Of a DNA stretch of 32,784 nucleotides, positions 9,601-17,793 are shown piece after piece; position 1 is the first letter of the stretch; each line of letters begins with the position of its first letter. The stretch is from an uncultured Clostridia bacterium (GTDB lineage Bacteria; Bacillota; Clostridia; Oscillospirales; Ruminococcaceae), in the NCBI GenBank assembly GCA_947626755.1, contig CANQTP010000028.1:1-32784 (forward strand), in the 5' to 3' direction. A program made the position numbers and the translations under genes. The notes below the pieces were generated by a model. It was given only the letters and a program-made list of their open reading frames with translations. It did no database searches and was not told where the DNA came from.

Positions 9601-10571
9601 TCCCATTCTACTATCGCCTGAGAATCATATGTAACATCTTCGCCGTCATTTACCCTGACTGCCGGTATATCAAAAGATGCATCAAAATTCTGGCTGCCGC
9701 CTTCGCGTACATTCTTTTCGTCTGTAACTATTCTGTTTACCTCAAATTTGTCATCTACCATAGCTATATGGGTGTCGCTTTCCACAGTGTCGTCTATTTC
9801 TCCGCCGCTTGTAAGTTTGCCTTCATAACGCCATTCATCAAGATTAGTAATAGGGTTTATTCTTACATTTATGGTTGTTCCTTCTTCGGACACAAGCTCG
9901 TTAGAGCTTATTACCTGCATTCTTGCCGAAGGCTGTTTTATAATTTCATCATAAACGGTTCTTGTGCCGACAGTGTCAGTCATAACGAGTTCTACCTCGA
10001 ATCCTACAAGCTGTCCGATCTTTCCTTCAGGATCATATGTCCAGCTTACACGCACTGCACGGTCGGATATCTCATAAGTTATAACATCTCCTACTTGATA
10101 TGTTTTTACGGTGTCATAGTCTGTTTTCTTAAAGAGATATGTATTTTCGCTGTTGCTGCGCTTTGTATCTATGTAATATTCTACATAAGTATCGGGATCG
10201 CTGCCGGTCTTAACTTTGACAAAATCTGTTATTTCAGCATTTACCGGAATGCTCAGCCCCGGATCCACAGCAGGGACTAACATAAGCAGCATTGAAAATG
10301 CCAGCGCAACAGAAACGAACCGTCCGAAAAGCGGTTTTCTTATGTATATGACATCGTCCTTCTTCGGCGTTTTGTCACGCTCACCAAGACCCTTTATGCC
10401 AAGGAGATTTCCCTCCTTGTCGGAAAGAGCCATATCGGCGCGGCAGGCAATGGCATACCACAATTTTACAAAAAACGCTGCTATCGCGCAGGGGACGTAC
10501 ATCAGAATATTTTTCCGACCCTTTATACGCAGTCTGCGCAGTATTTCCTTTTTAGAATCAAAGTCCAGCAT
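6678..10571 (-). CDS. Giant fibronectin type III repeat protein, membrane anchored or secreted
   Basis: The 1297-residue protein has an unusual N-terminus: a charged segment, a first hydrophobic helix (about 22–44), a basic linker and a second helix (about 84–105) ending in VNAEI, which resembles a delayed signal-peptide cleavage site. About six Fn3-like units follow, one near 300–420 and five in tandem over about 590–1080. Each has a core like VKWDQVSGADSYTLFW and ends YKTVxGxRxYS with a VG linker. The C-terminal 200 residues are non-repetitive with no LPXTG or dockerin. The ATG at 10571 has GGAGG 6 nt upstream; an ATG 57 nt further upstream lacks one. Fn3 arrays usually act as spacers or binding modules on the surface; ligand unknown. 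Confidence 0.85.
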   Translation of the reverse strand: MLDFDSKKEILRRLRIKGRKNILMYVPCAIAAFFVKLWYAIACRADMALSDKEGNLLGIKGLGERDKTPKKDDVIYIRKPLFGRFVSVALAFSMLLMLVPAVDPGLSIPVNAEITDFVKVKTGSDPDTYVEYYIDTKRSNSENTYLFKKTDYDTVKTYQVGDVITYEISDRAVRVSWTYDPEGKIGQLVGFEVELVMTDTVGTRTVYDEIIKQPSARMQVISSNELVSEEGTTINVRINPITNLDEWRYEGKLTSGGEIDDTVESDTHIAMVDDKFEVNRIVTDEKNVREGGSQNFDASFDIPAVRVNDGEDVTYDSQAIVEWEAVQQKGGNSAGTKPDGYNLYRKEGNGSFELYKRDLDPSKTSFTDTEIVPGVHYQYFVEAYRVVWGSSNKKYNTSNIGMITSSGMSVEADGDGKFGSVYSGHEAHLYVAPLAPSLTVEPSSTENKNTINVKSDPNGNIYNGVYIFRTKGEKPIGLEDAREYTPDLKDEKFGEWLYNMFVKGAHKADFAEYEPVSKGQFNNPSSFTYEDTDIISKQTYCYYVISYIMKGNTPIYSSTVAFQTSSLNINLDPPVAIVPTKGDGQTVLKWDPVSGAQGYEIEITMTECHKHGDPKECRTEEYITQVRNLGNVTTFTHNYLYNNDRYTYRVRAYKNVQSVVDGVILEKTYSNWSFPANVTVGVPLSQPLNVSASTVDGAVTVKWDQVSGADSYTLFWRNLTDGTSGSFAGLTNPTYTHTNLINDQRYTYWVVAYKHIDGDSSHETPQEIPSGDSNSVTLKVGQGLGIPQDLEASTTDGQISVSWSDVDGAEGYILQYRRQGEQWATFTDHNDLHNIEVTSTEFNHTRLNNGDIYEYRVIAFKTVSGERVYSEPSIVISMTVGDVLDTPKDFTVTTTDGTANLSWTASKGAEGYIVYAASSSIPYPYQFDVSKNTYVHNGLINGDTWTYYVVAYKTVNGSRTYSQPTKSISVKIGISMTAAVDLTATPGNRQVLLEWSEVTGAEGYAVYLYNDFNMEYEPITVTSETEYLHRGLTNGKNYRYMVAAYKTVGGQRVYGEYSMPVDAIPMAGNLDDIDRELTIKGTAPYGISHGEYISAAANHGAFDQSVDVYFTTSDVSTQTIREILNGYADGIGSFIVYPFDISIYQENTRIEMEPNNGYSVTITMPIPDRLIAYRDYITVIHINEDAGTEEVEEDEWYNTTDRRMEVLPAAVLDIDNVWCIQFEVSSFSPFAIVIYKDHISDVSSGGGVADGMFAGNFNSGLLLFTGLPDILLNNNKLRVVSGGRKKYRVKSIDKIVK

Positions 10572-10640
10572 ATATATCCTCCGAAAATATATTTTCCCGT
10601 AAACGGTATATTTCAGGTCACACTTCACCCATTATTTATT

Positions 10641-10669
10641 ATAATAACATATTTCCGCCCGATTGTAAA
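10641..10669 (-). promoter_or_regulatory. Promoter of the Fn3 gene
   Basis: Minus strand: TTTACA (10664–10669), 17-bp spacer, TATTAT (10641–10646), about 70 nt before the chosen start at 10571. Confidence 0.7.
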
Positions 10670-10748
10670 GGGGTTTTGGCACGACATTCTGCACAAATTT
10701 AAACCGTTTTTCATTCCGATTTGTATAAAAAATTTTCGGGAAACAACA

Positions 10749-10769
10749 GGGACGGATCATCTCCGTCCC
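10749..10769 (-). terminator. Terminator of the pilZ–parA–sfsA operon
   Basis: An 8-bp perfect stem GGGACGGA/TCCGTCCC with a 5-nt loop lies 6 nt after the DUF6472 stop. The following T-run on the minus strand is interrupted (TGTTGTTTCC), so strength is uncertain. Confidence 0.65.
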
Positions 10770-10775
10770 CTGCCG

Positions 10776-10946
10776 TCACTGTTTCCGTGCGATCTCGTAT
10801 TCGTCATTATTGCGGTAATACGGACATTCCTCGATGGTTCCCGTCAGGAACTTCTGCATCTCGTCCTCGTCAAGGCTCACCATGCAGGAGTTAAAGCCGT
10901 ATTCGTCATCGAATACATAGTTTGCACAACTGTCGCATTTTATCAT
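10776..10946 (-). CDS. DUF6472 family small Cys-rich protein
   Basis: This 56-residue protein begins MIKCDSCANYVFDDEY and ends CPYYRNNDEYEIARKQ. The four cysteines (residues 4, 7, 21, 41) suggest a small zinc or metal-binding fold; I recognise the pattern as DUF6472, a family of short clostridial proteins of unknown role. Its ATG overlaps the sfsA stop in an ATGA, so translation is probably coupled to sfsA. It is the last gene of the operon and a terminator follows. Confidence 0.85.
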   Translation of the reverse strand: MIKCDSCANYVFDDEYGFNSCMVSLDEDEMQKFLTGTIEECPYYRNNDEYEIARKQ

Positions 10947-11614
10947 AGCTTTATCTCAACCCCTTTGTTTATTTCCATGCTCACAGGCGTTACTTTGCAG
11001 TCGTATGCAAGGAGCTTAACGCCGCTTTCCGCCGCCTTTCTCAGTGTCTCCCCGAACTGCGGGTGAGTAACATCATTCGGCGTAAAATATCTTACATTTT
11101 CCATTTGTATTACGAACATAATGTAACTTTCAAAACCTTCCGAAAGCGCGCGGATAAGTCCGTTCAGGTGCTTTATCCCCCGCTCCGTAGGCGCGTCCGG
11201 AAACATAACTATGCCGTCATTTTCAAGAGTCACGCCCTTGACTTCAAGCAGGATCTTCCTTCCGCCTTCCTCAATGTAAAAATCGAACCGCGAATCCCCG
11301 TGGGTATACTCGGCGCGGATATTTCCTTCGGGGAAAAGCTTCGGCAGGAACTCTCCCGCCGCTATGTTAGGCGCGTAACTGTCCATATTTATGAGACGTC
11401 CGCCCTTCTGTACAGCCACAAGGTCAAACGCCGTCTTTCTGCTTTGGGAAAGAGAACGTTCCAGATATACCGTGCAGCCTTCCGTAAGAAGCTCTTTGCA
11501 TCGCCCTGTGTTTTTCACATGGCATTTTTCGATCCTGCCGTCAATTTCCGCATATGCCACGAATCTGTTGGGACGCGCAAGAAATTTTCCCTTTACGATA
11601 TTTCCGTAATTCAT
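10943..11614 (-). CDS. sfsA: SfsA family DNA/RNA nuclease
   Basis: The 223-residue product matches SfsA in length and motifs: FLARPNRFVAY near the start, an OB-like N-terminal domain that includes CHVKNTGRCKELL, and a PD-(D/E)XK nuclease core with DSRFDFYIE and LLEVKGVTL. SfsA was first linked to sugar fermentation stimulation and is now viewed as a nucleic-acid-binding nuclease. The ATG at 11614 was chosen because it fits the family N-terminus and overlaps the preceding gene's stop as ATGA. The frame stays open 66 codons further upstream, but that stretch runs inside the preceding gene. A second ATGA links it to DUF6472. Confidence 0.93.
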   Translation of the reverse strand: MNYGNIVKGKFLARPNRFVAYAEIDGRIEKCHVKNTGRCKELLTEGCTVYLERSLSQSRKTAFDLVAVQKGGRLINMDSYAPNIAAGEFLPKLFPEGNIRAEYTHGDSRFDFYIEEGGRKILLEVKGVTLENDGIVMFPDAPTERGIKHLNGLIRALSEGFESYIMFVIQMENVRYFTPNDVTHPQFGETLRKAAESGVKLLAYDCKVTPVSMEINKGVEIKL

Positions 11615-12015
11615 GTTTTTTCGTGCTTTTTGAGACGTCTGCGCTTTATGGCAAGGCGTATCAGTATTGTAAGGATCTCCCTGCGGCTTTTTGCTTTGAT
11701 GGCTTCCGCCTGACGGAGATCGTCCTTGCTGTTTATCCGTATCTTCACCGTAGGAGCTTTTGCCAGTGCGTCCGACATAGCTTCCGCATAGCAGACAGGA
11801 CACCGGCAGCAATGAAATCTTTCCAGCACCTGCGGAAGGAACTCGCTTACAAGCTCGCCCGCAATGTCGATTTCCGTTCCGTCGCTTTTGGGCGGCGTTC
11901 TGGAAGTTATTTTCTCCTCTTTGAAACCGCTGTCAAGTATAGGATTTTTGGCGGTGGTCTTTTTCCCCGTCAGCAGGCGCATAACGGCGTCTGTCTTATT
12001 TGATCTGGGCGGCAT
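11611..12015 (-). CDS. ComFB-like CxxC protein, function unknown
   Basis: The 134-residue basic protein has a central segment LVSEFLPQVLERFHCCRC followed by PVC and an alanine-rich helix ending LAKAPTV. This resembles the late-competence ComFB pattern (a helical stretch, a CxxC pair, then an Ala/Leu-rich helix), but the match is by eye. A lysine/arginine-rich C-terminus (IKRRRLKKHEK) could bind nucleic acid. The second ATG (12015) is preferred because AAAGGG lies 8 nt before it. It follows parA by 27 nt and overlaps sfsA by ATGA. Confidence 0.55.
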   Translation of the reverse strand: MPPRSNKTDAVMRLLTGKKTTAKNPILDSGFKEEKITSRTPPKSDGTEIDIAGELVSEFLPQVLERFHCCRCPVCYAEAMSDALAKAPTVKIRINSKDDLRQAEAIKAKSRREILTILIRLAIKRRRLKKHEKT

Positions 12016-12042
12016 TTGCATATCCCTTTCCGAAAATCAGCA

Positions 12043-12813
12043 TTATTTTACCTTTGCCGCTATCTCGGGGTAAAGAGATTCGGCAAGCCTGATATAGTCC
12101 TTAGCCGCGCGGCAGCCGGGAGAATAGGTGGTTATTACCTCCTGATGGGCGGGAGCTTCCGCCACAGCCACCGAAACGGATATTTTATCTTTCAGCACAA
12201 CGGTGTGGAGCTGTTCGGCAACTATCTCCACCATTTCTTCAACGTCCTTGGCAAGAGCCTGCTTCTTAACATATTTTGTCAGCAGAATGCCGCGTATATT
12301 CAGCTTTTTGTTGTAATATTTCTTGACAGCAAGAATTGTTTCCCGCAGCTGCGCTATCCCCTGCAAAGAAAGTATCTCGGGCGTCATGGGGATTATAAGA
12401 TCGTCCGCCGCGGTATAGGCGTTTATAGTCAGTATCGACAGCGCAGGCGGCGTGTCGATGATGATATAGTCATAGCTTGTCCTGACAGTTTTCAGTATGT
12501 CTTTCAGGATAAATTCCCTGCGCGCGCTGGTAAGTTCAAGCTCACTTCCCGACAGCAGGATATTTGAAGTTATAACATCGCAGATATGCGTGGTCTTTAT
12601 TGCATCGCGGATATTGCATTCGCCTGTCATCACATCGTGAATGGTATGACCCTCGTCCTCCGCTCCCAGAGAAAAGGAAAGATTTCCCTGCGGATCCATA
12701 TCTATTGCAAGGACGCGTTTGCCCCTGCTTCTGAAAATACCTGTAAGAGCGGCACAGGTAGTAGTCTTTCCGACGCCGCCCTTCTGATTAGTAACAACGA
12801 TAACTGTTGCCAT
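12043..12813 (-). CDS. ParA/Soj family ATPase
   Basis: The 256-residue protein is a full-length ParA-type deviant Walker ATPase: KGGVGKTT at residues 11–18, DMDPQGN (A') and IIIDTPPALS (Walker B). Such ATPases form DNA-bound dimers and position chromosomes, plasmids or protein complexes. No ParB gene or parS-like site is next to it, and the neighbours (PilZ protein, ComFB-like, SfsA) are not partition genes, so it may position another cargo or act with a distant Spo0J. It starts 39 nt after the PilZ gene and is probably cotranscribed. Confidence 0.9.
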   Translation of the reverse strand: MATVIVVTNQKGGVGKTTTCAALTGIFRSRGKRVLAIDMDPQGNLSFSLGAEDEGHTIHDVMTGECNIRDAIKTTHICDVITSNILLSGSELELTSARREFILKDILKTVRTSYDYIIIDTPPALSILTINAYTAADDLIIPMTPEILSLQGIAQLRETILAVKKYYNKKLNIRGILLTKYVKKQALAKDVEEMVEIVAEQLHTVVLKDKISVSVAVAEAPAHQEVITTYSPGCRAAKDYIRLAESLYPEIAAKVK

Positions 12814-12852
12814 AAACTTATCTGCTTCCTTGAAAAATATTATATGAACGCA

Positions 12853-13512
12853 TCAGAAGCGCTTCTTTGCCGCTGCTTTGCGGCGTTCTCTGTCCGCGAC
12901 CTGACAGTCGAATATGAACCTTGCAAGTTTTTCTTCCTGTGTGGAATTAACGTTCAGGAAGCGGCAGCCGTAGCCGACGACATTTCCGTTTTCATCGCGC
13001 TGTATGCGCAGCACTTCCGCAAGGAGCTGCATTTCGCCGTCCAGAAAATGGAGCATGACCTGATCCCCGACTTCAAATTCCGACGTGGAGCTGAAAAGCA
13101 CTCCGCCCAGATTGAGGTTGACAAAATGAAGCTCCACAGGATCGTCAAAGGAATACATTTCCTCGCCGCGGATATAGAACGGGGACATTGCATCAAAATC
13201 CACCATGACCTTGAAGCTTCTCCGCCGCTCCTGAAGCATTTCGCCCTCGGAAACGTGGAAGTTGAGCTGATACTCCGTGCAAAGATCCACCTTTGTCCGG
13301 TATCTTACTCTGTCGCCGTTTATATATTCAAAAATAGCTTCTATATTCTCATCTTTGGCAATTACGGGGTAATTGCTGCCCTTGAGCATGACAAGCTCGG
13401 AACCTTTTATCTTGAAAAAATCCTTGGGAAAGTACACCGATTCCGTAGAGATCAGCAATCTGCCCATAGAATTGTATATAAGCACCTTGCTTATCTTATC
13501 CTTATTTATCAT
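12853..13512 (-). CDS. PilZ domain protein with YcgR-like N-terminal domain
   Basis: The 219-residue protein has an N-terminal beta domain (about 1–90) like that of flagellar brake proteins and a PilZ domain from about residue 94. The c-di-GMP signature is altered: canonical RxxxR reads RRSFK (R97…K101), and the usual D/N-x-S-x-x-G reads NLNLGG (132–137) with Asn for Ser. Ligand binding may be weakened or changed. The ATG at 13512 has GGAGG 6 nt upstream; a more distal ATG lacks this. It is the first gene of the five-gene operon, driven by the promoter at 13543–13571. Confidence 0.82.
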   Translation of the reverse strand: MINKDKISKVLIYNSMGRLLISTESVYFPKDFFKIKGSELVMLKGSNYPVIAKDENIEAIFEYINGDRVRYRTKVDLCTEYQLNFHVSEGEMLQERRRSFKVMVDFDAMSPFYIRGEEMYSFDDPVELHFVNLNLGGVLFSSTSEFEVGDQVMLHFLDGEMQLLAEVLRIQRDENGNVVGYGCRFLNVNSTQEEKLARFIFDCQVADRERRKAAAKKRF

Positions 13513-13542
13513 CAGACCCCTCCAACATTCATACTTAATTAT

Positions 13543-13571
13543 ATTATACAAAATTTTCTCACGTTTTGCAA
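13543..13571 (-). promoter_or_regulatory. Promoter of the pilZ–parA–sfsA operon
   Basis: Minus strand: TTGCAA (13566–13571), 17-bp spacer, TATAAT (13543–13548), about 25 nt before the GGAGG of the PilZ gene. It is divergent from the promoter at 13651–13679. Confidence 0.78.
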
Positions 13572-13650
13572 TAGAAATTTTTCATATTGTGAAATTTATT
13601 TCATAATCCGTAATTTTTTTGTGAAATTTACAGTAAATTTAAAATTACTA

Positions 13651-13679
13651 TGTACAATTACTCAAAAAAATGTTATAAT
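13651..13679 (+). promoter_or_regulatory. Promoter of the two-helix membrane protein gene
   Basis: TGTACA (four of six consensus positions), 17-bp spacer and perfect TATAAT lie 35 nt before the start at 13714, in a very AT-rich intergenic region. Confidence 0.6.
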
Positions 13680-13713
13680 TAATATGTATGTCGATAGGAA
13701 AGGCGGGAGAAAA

Positions 13714-14451
13714 ATGCGGAAAATGATACGCGTCAACGAGAAGCGTCTCGCGGCAAAATACAACAGCCGCATATTTCTGGCGTCTCTTCCCGCGCTCAGT
13801 GTTTTAGTGTCGCTGATGGTAATAACGGCAATATTTATAGTATATCTTGATGCGCAAATGCCCCGTGAAATGTACGCGGCGATCGTCTATGCCGCATACG
13901 GAGCGTTCGCATACGGCACAGTAGTGTGCCTTATCGGCTTTTCGGCGGAAAGCATACTCATACGCGCTCATCTCGAGCACACATATATACACATCTCGGG
14001 ATCGGTAATGATAGTTTCGCAGCACAGCCGCAGCGCGTTTTTAGACTGGAAATGGGTGCATTACAAAAAAATGTGGGTCATAAAGCTTTCGGACGTGGAA
14101 AACGTGGAATGTATACGCAATCAGCTTACCATAACAGCAAAAGCGCGGTATTTCCACGAAAATGCCGAATGGCTGAAATACAGCGAAACAGATGAAGGCA
14201 TTGCCTTTGACAGATGGTGGTATGACGAAAACGGCGGCAAGACCGTCAGCACGGTGGAAGTTACGGACTTTTACACATACGGCGAGCGTATAGCGCGGCA
14301 CATCAATCACTGCGCCGAAAAGACCCGCGACAGGGAACAGCGGCGGCAGGCGTTCAGGAATGAAATGCTGGAGATCGCCCGAAATGTAAAGCGTCCAAAA
14401 GGATTGACCGACCGCTATGTTCCCCCCGAAAAGCGGAGAAAGAACAGGTAG
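13714..14451 (+). CDS. Two-helix membrane protein with basic cytoplasmic tail, unknown
   Basis: The 245-residue protein has a short basic N-terminus, two transmembrane helices (about 20–45 and 53–77) and a soluble region with many beta-like segments ([17 protein letters not shown]), resembling a membrane-anchored PH-like or YcxB-type domain. Its last 40 residues are strongly basic ([19 protein letters not shown]). The start follows AAAGGCGGGAG. The frame stays open far upstream, but that is antisense to parA and pilZ and the promoter at 13651 excludes it. A family is not recognised. It is followed by lepA, which has its own promoter. Confidence 0.75.
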   Translation: MRKMIRVNEKRLAAKYNSRIFLASLPALSVLVSLMVITAIFIVYLDAQMPREMYAAIVYAAYGAFAYGTVVCLIGFSAESILIRAHLEHTYIHISGSVMIVSQHSRSAFLDWKWVHYKKMWVIKLSDVENVECIRNQLTITAKARYFHENAEWLKYSETDEGIAFDRWWYDENGGKTVSTVEVTDFYTYGERIARHINHCAEKTRDREQRRQAFRNEMLEIARNVKRPKGLTDRYVPPEKRRKNR

Positions 14452-14459
14452 GGTAATAC

Positions 14460-14488
14460 TTTACAAAACCCTTATAATATGGTATAAT
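14460..14488 (+). promoter_or_regulatory. lepA–hemW promoter
   Basis: TTTACA (14460–14465), 17-bp spacer and TATAAT (14483–14488) lie 30 nt before the lepA TTG start. Confidence 0.8.
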
Positions 14489-14518
14489 GTAGCTATCAGT
14501 TTAAAAGGAAGTGTTAAT

Positions 14519-16327
14519 TTGTCTTACGATCAGGAAAATATCCGCAATTTCTGCATAATCGCACATATAGACCACGGAAAATCCACCCTCGCCGACAGAA
14601 TTCTGGAGCTTACTTCCACAGTTGCAAAGCGCGACATGGAAGAACAGCTTCTTGACAATATGGATATTGAGCGGGAACGCGGCATCACCATAAAAGCAAG
14701 AGCCGTCAGGCTGAATTATAAAGCACAGAACGGCAGGGACTATGTTTTCAACCTTATAGACACCCCCGGTCATGTGGACTTTAACTACGAAGTTTCCCGC
14801 TCCCTTGTCGCCTGTGAAGGCGCAGTGCTTGTGGTGGACGCTTCTCAGGGTATCGAAGCCCAGACCCTTGCAAACACATACCTTGCCATTGAAAACGATC
14901 TGGAAGTAATGCCCGTTATAAATAAGATAGATCTCCCCTCCGCAGACCCGCAAAGAGTCTGCGACGAAATAGAAAGCGTTATCGGCATTCCCGCGGAGGA
15001 CGCTCCGAGAATTTCCGCAAAAACAGGGATCAACGTTGAGTCCGTCCTTGAAAAGATAGTTACCGACATTCCCTGCCCGAAAGGGGATATTTCCAAGCCG
15101 CTGAAAGCGCTTATCTTCGACTGTTTCTACGACAGCTACAAGGGCGTAATTATCTACGTCCGCGTTGTTGACGGCGAAGTAAAGATCGGCGACACTATCC
15201 GCCTTATGGCAACAGGCGCGGAATTTACCGTTACAGAAGCGGGTTACATGGGCGCGGTGGAACTTGTCAACGCGGGTTCTCTGAAAGCGGGAGAAGTCGG
15301 TTACATCACCGCTTCCATAAAGTCCATAGGCGACACAAAGGTCGGCGATACGGTTACCAACGCGGAAAACCCATGCGAAAGCGCGCTTCCCGGATACCGC
15401 GAAGTAAACCCCATGGTTTTCAGCGGGATCTATCCTGCGGACGGCGCGCGTTACGGCGATCTCCGCGACGCTCTGGAAAAATTGCAGCTGAACGACGCGT
15501 CCCTGTCCTTTGAACCCGAAACTTCCGTTGCTCTCGGATTCGGCTTCCGCTGCGGATTCCTCGGACTTCTCCACATGGAAATAATTCAGGAACGCCTTGA
15601 ACGGGAATACGATCTCGACCTTGTGACCACCGCTCCGTCTGTTATTTACAAGGTAAATCTTACCAACGGCGAAACGATATACATTGACAATCCTACAAAT
15701 TACCCCGATCCCGCAAATATCTCCTCTGCGGAAGAACCTATGGTAAAGGCTTCCATACTTTCTCCAAGCGACTATGTGGGGAATATCATGGAACTTTGTC
15801 AGGGCAGACGAGGAATTTTCAAGAATATGACATATCTTGACGAAACGCGGGTGGAACTTCACTATGAACTGCCGCTTAACGAGATAATCTACGACTTTTT
15901 CGACGCGCTCAAATCAAGGACAAAGGGTTACGCGTCCTTTGACTATGAATTTATGGGATATGCTCCCTCAAAGCTTGTGAAGCTTGACATTATGCTTAAC
16001 GGCGAAGTGGTGGACGCGCTTTCCTTTATTGTCCATGCGGACAGCGCATATCCCCGCGCAAGGAAAATTGCCGAAAAGCTGAAAGACAATATTCCCAGAC
16101 AGCTTTTTGAGGTTCCCATTCAGGCTGCCATCGGCGGAAAGATAATCGCCCGCGAGACTGTCAAGGCTATGCGGAAAGATGTTCTTGCAAAGTGCTACGG
16201 CGGCGACATCACCCGAAAGAAAAAGCTGCTCGAAAAGCAGAAAGAGGGCAAGAAGCGTATGCGGAAGCTGGGAACCGTGGAAGTTCCGCAGGAAGCGTTC
16301 ATGGCTGTCCTCAAACTTGACGAATGA
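14519..16327 (+). CDS. lepA: Elongation factor 4 (back-translocating ribosomal GTPase)
   Basis: The 602-residue protein matches LepA along its length: G1 AHIDHGKS (residues 15–22), G3 DTPGHVDF, G4 NKID, EF-Tu-like domain 2, EF-G-like domains, and a basic C-terminal domain ending MAVLKLDE. LepA binds ribosomes and affects translocation and initiation under stress. The start is TTG at 14519: AAAAGGAAG lies upstream and the protein then begins with the family-typical short lead before [16 protein letters not shown]. An in-frame ATG upstream at 14417 lies inside the previous gene. hemW overlaps its stop. Confidence 0.97.
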   Translation: MSYDQENIRNFCIIAHIDHGKSTLADRILELTSTVAKRDMEEQLLDNMDIERERGITIKARAVRLNYKAQNGRDYVFNLIDTPGHVDFNYEVSRSLVACEGAVLVVDASQGIEAQTLANTYLAIENDLEVMPVINKIDLPSADPQRVCDEIESVIGIPAEDAPRISAKTGINVESVLEKIVTDIPCPKGDISKPLKALIFDCFYDSYKGVIIYVRVVDGEVKIGDTIRLMATGAEFTVTEAGYMGAVELVNAGSLKAGEVGYITASIKSIGDTKVGDTVTNAENPCESALPGYREVNPMVFSGIYPADGARYGDLRDALEKLQLNDASLSFEPETSVALGFGFRCGFLGLLHMEIIQERLEREYDLDLVTTAPSVIYKVNLTNGETIYIDNPTNYPDPANISSAEEPMVKASILSPSDYVGNIMELCQGRRGIFKNMTYLDETRVELHYELPLNEIIYDFFDALKSRTKGYASFDYEFMGYAPSKLVKLDIMLNGEVVDALSFIVHADSAYPRARKIAEKLKDNIPRQLFEVPIQAAIGGKIIARETVKAMRKDVLAKCYGGDITRKKKLLEKQKEGKKRMRKLGTVEVPQEAFMAVLKLDE

Positions 16328-17400
16328 GTCGGGGACTTTATATACACGTTCCTTTCTGCGTAAGGAAATGCCGTTACTGCGATTTCTTTTCGGTAACGGA
16401 TACTTCCCTTGCGGAAAGTTACGTCAGAAGCGTTATAAAAAATATTTCCGCGCTGAAAGAAAGCTTTTCAACGGTGTATTTCGGCGGCGGAACTCCCTCG
16501 CTGCTTTCTGCCGAACAGATAAGCAGCATTCTTTCCGCTGCGGAAATCGAAAGCGGCGCGGAAGTTTCCATGGAAGTCAACCCCGGAACTGCGGGGGAAA
16601 GCTATTTCCGCGAAATAAAAGCTGCGGGGGTAAACCGAATTTCTTTCGGGATACAGTCTTTCAACGACAAGGAACTTGCAGCTCTGGGACGTATCCACAA
16701 GGCTTCCGAAGCGGTATCGGCAGTTCTCTCCGCAAGCAAAGCGGGATTTGAAAACATCAGCGGTGACATTATGCTTGCCGTTCCGTTTCAAACGGAAAAA
16801 TCTCTGCGGGAAACGCTTGAAAAGGCGGTCTCTCTGCCTCTTACACATATTTCTGCGTATCTGCTGAAAGTTGAGGAAGGCACTCCGCTTGCGGAAGATG
16901 AAGAACTGCTGAAAAAATTGCCCTCCGAGGACGAAACTGCGGATATGTATCTTGAAACTGTCGATCTCCTCGGGCAGCACGGTTTTGAACATTATGAAAT
17001 TTCAAATTTTTCCAAAAGCGGCTTTGAATGCCGTCACAATCTGAAATACTGGCACTGCGAGGAATACCGCGGAATAGGCGTTTCCGCCCACGGTTTTGCA
17101 GAGGGCGAACGTTACCGCTGCGGAGATACTATAGAAAGTTTTATAAATTCTCCGCTGCAAAGGAACATTCCCGCAGGAAGGGGCGGAGACCCCGAAGAAC
17201 GAGCCATGCTGGCGTTAAGGCTTACAAAGGAGGGCATACCCGTTACAATGTTCCCGAATCTTGAAAAACGTTCGGAACAGCTTATAAAAAGCGGACTTGC
17301 GCGGCTTGAAAACGGTTTTCTGAAACTTACTCCGAAAGGCTGTCTTGTTTCAAATCAGATCATAATTTACTGCACAGAACAGGACGGCGGGGGAAGATAA
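16324..17400 (+). CDS. hemW: Radical SAM protein HemW (heme chaperone, coproporphyrinogen oxidase-like)
   Basis: The 358-residue protein carries the radical-SAM cluster motif CxxxCxxC at Cys12, Cys16 and Cys19 ([12 protein letters not shown]), then GGGTPSLL and the HemN/HemW-type SFGIQSF and [11 protein letters not shown] stretches. HemW proteins bind and deliver heme rather than oxidise coproporphyrinogen. The ATG overlaps the lepA stop as ATGA, giving a lepA–hemW operon, an arrangement common in Firmicutes. Confidence 0.95.
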   Translation: MSRGLYIHVPFCVRKCRYCDFFSVTDTSLAESYVRSVIKNISALKESFSTVYFGGGTPSLLSAEQISSILSAAEIESGAEVSMEVNPGTAGESYFREIKAAGVNRISFGIQSFNDKELAALGRIHKASEAVSAVLSASKAGFENISGDIMLAVPFQTEKSLRETLEKAVSLPLTHISAYLLKVEEGTPLAEDEELLKKLPSEDETADMYLETVDLLGQHGFEHYEISNFSKSGFECRHNLKYWHCEEYRGIGVSAHGFAEGERYRCGDTIESFINSPLQRNIPAGRGGDPEERAMLALRLTKEGIPVTMFPNLEKRSEQLIKSGLARLENGFLKLTPKGCLVSNQIIIYCTEQDGGGR

Positions 17401-17453
17401 TTCAGCCGAACGTCCGTTGGCGTGACATATTTTGTCAGCGATAAAAAATGAGA

Positions 17454-17491
17454 GCGGCGCATATTTCACAAAATAGGAAAATATGCGCCGC
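17454..17491. terminator. Convergent-gene hairpin between hemW and the DUF4160 gene
   Basis: A 13-bp perfect inverted repeat (GCGGCGCATATTT and its complement) with a 12-nt loop lies between two converging genes. Neither side has a good T-run, so factor-independent termination is uncertain. Confidence 0.5.
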
Positions 17492-17514
17492 GTTCAGAAG
17501 ATAAATGAATGGGT

Positions 17515-17793
17515 TCAGCAGTAAAAGCGTATTTCTCCAAAACGCTCTTTCCATTTTTTTATTACTTCGTCGCTTCTTGCTTCAATGATTTTAATAATAT
17601 TATTTAAAGTGCGGTTTGGAATATGCGAATCATTATTATCAAGCAAACATTTTCCTGCCGATGTTATCCATATCTTTGTACTATCTGCCTGTGGCTTACC
17701 TTCAGAAATATGAACGTGTACAGGTTCTAACGGGACATTTTCATTTGACCAGAAATATACCCAATACGGACCGATCTTAAAGACCTGCGGCAT
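17515..17793 (-). CDS. DUF4160 domain protein
   Basis: The 92-residue protein begins MPQVFKIGPYWVYFWSNE and has VHVHISEGK, the DUF4160 core. DUF4160 genes are commonly paired with a second small gene and have been listed as toxin–antitoxin-like, without a proven activity. The ATG at 17793 fits the family N-terminus and has GGGGGA upstream; it overlaps the preceding small gene by 17 nt, so the two are probably translated together. Confidence 0.8.
   Translation of the reverse strand: MPQVFKIGPYWVYFWSNENVPLEPVHVHISEGKPQADSTKIWITSAGKCLLDNNDSHIPNRTLNNIIKIIEARSDEVIKKWKERFGEIRFYC

Noticed and set aside
12586-13713. Long open stretch on the plus strand upstream of the two-helix membrane protein
   Set aside because: It is antisense to parA and the PilZ gene, has no domain content, and a promoter and ribosome binding site place the true start at 13714.
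14501-15862. 453-codon open frame on the minus strand inside lepA
   Set aside because: It is a shadow of lepA, whose plus-strand frame is fully conserved; no ribosome binding site or known motif on the minus strand.
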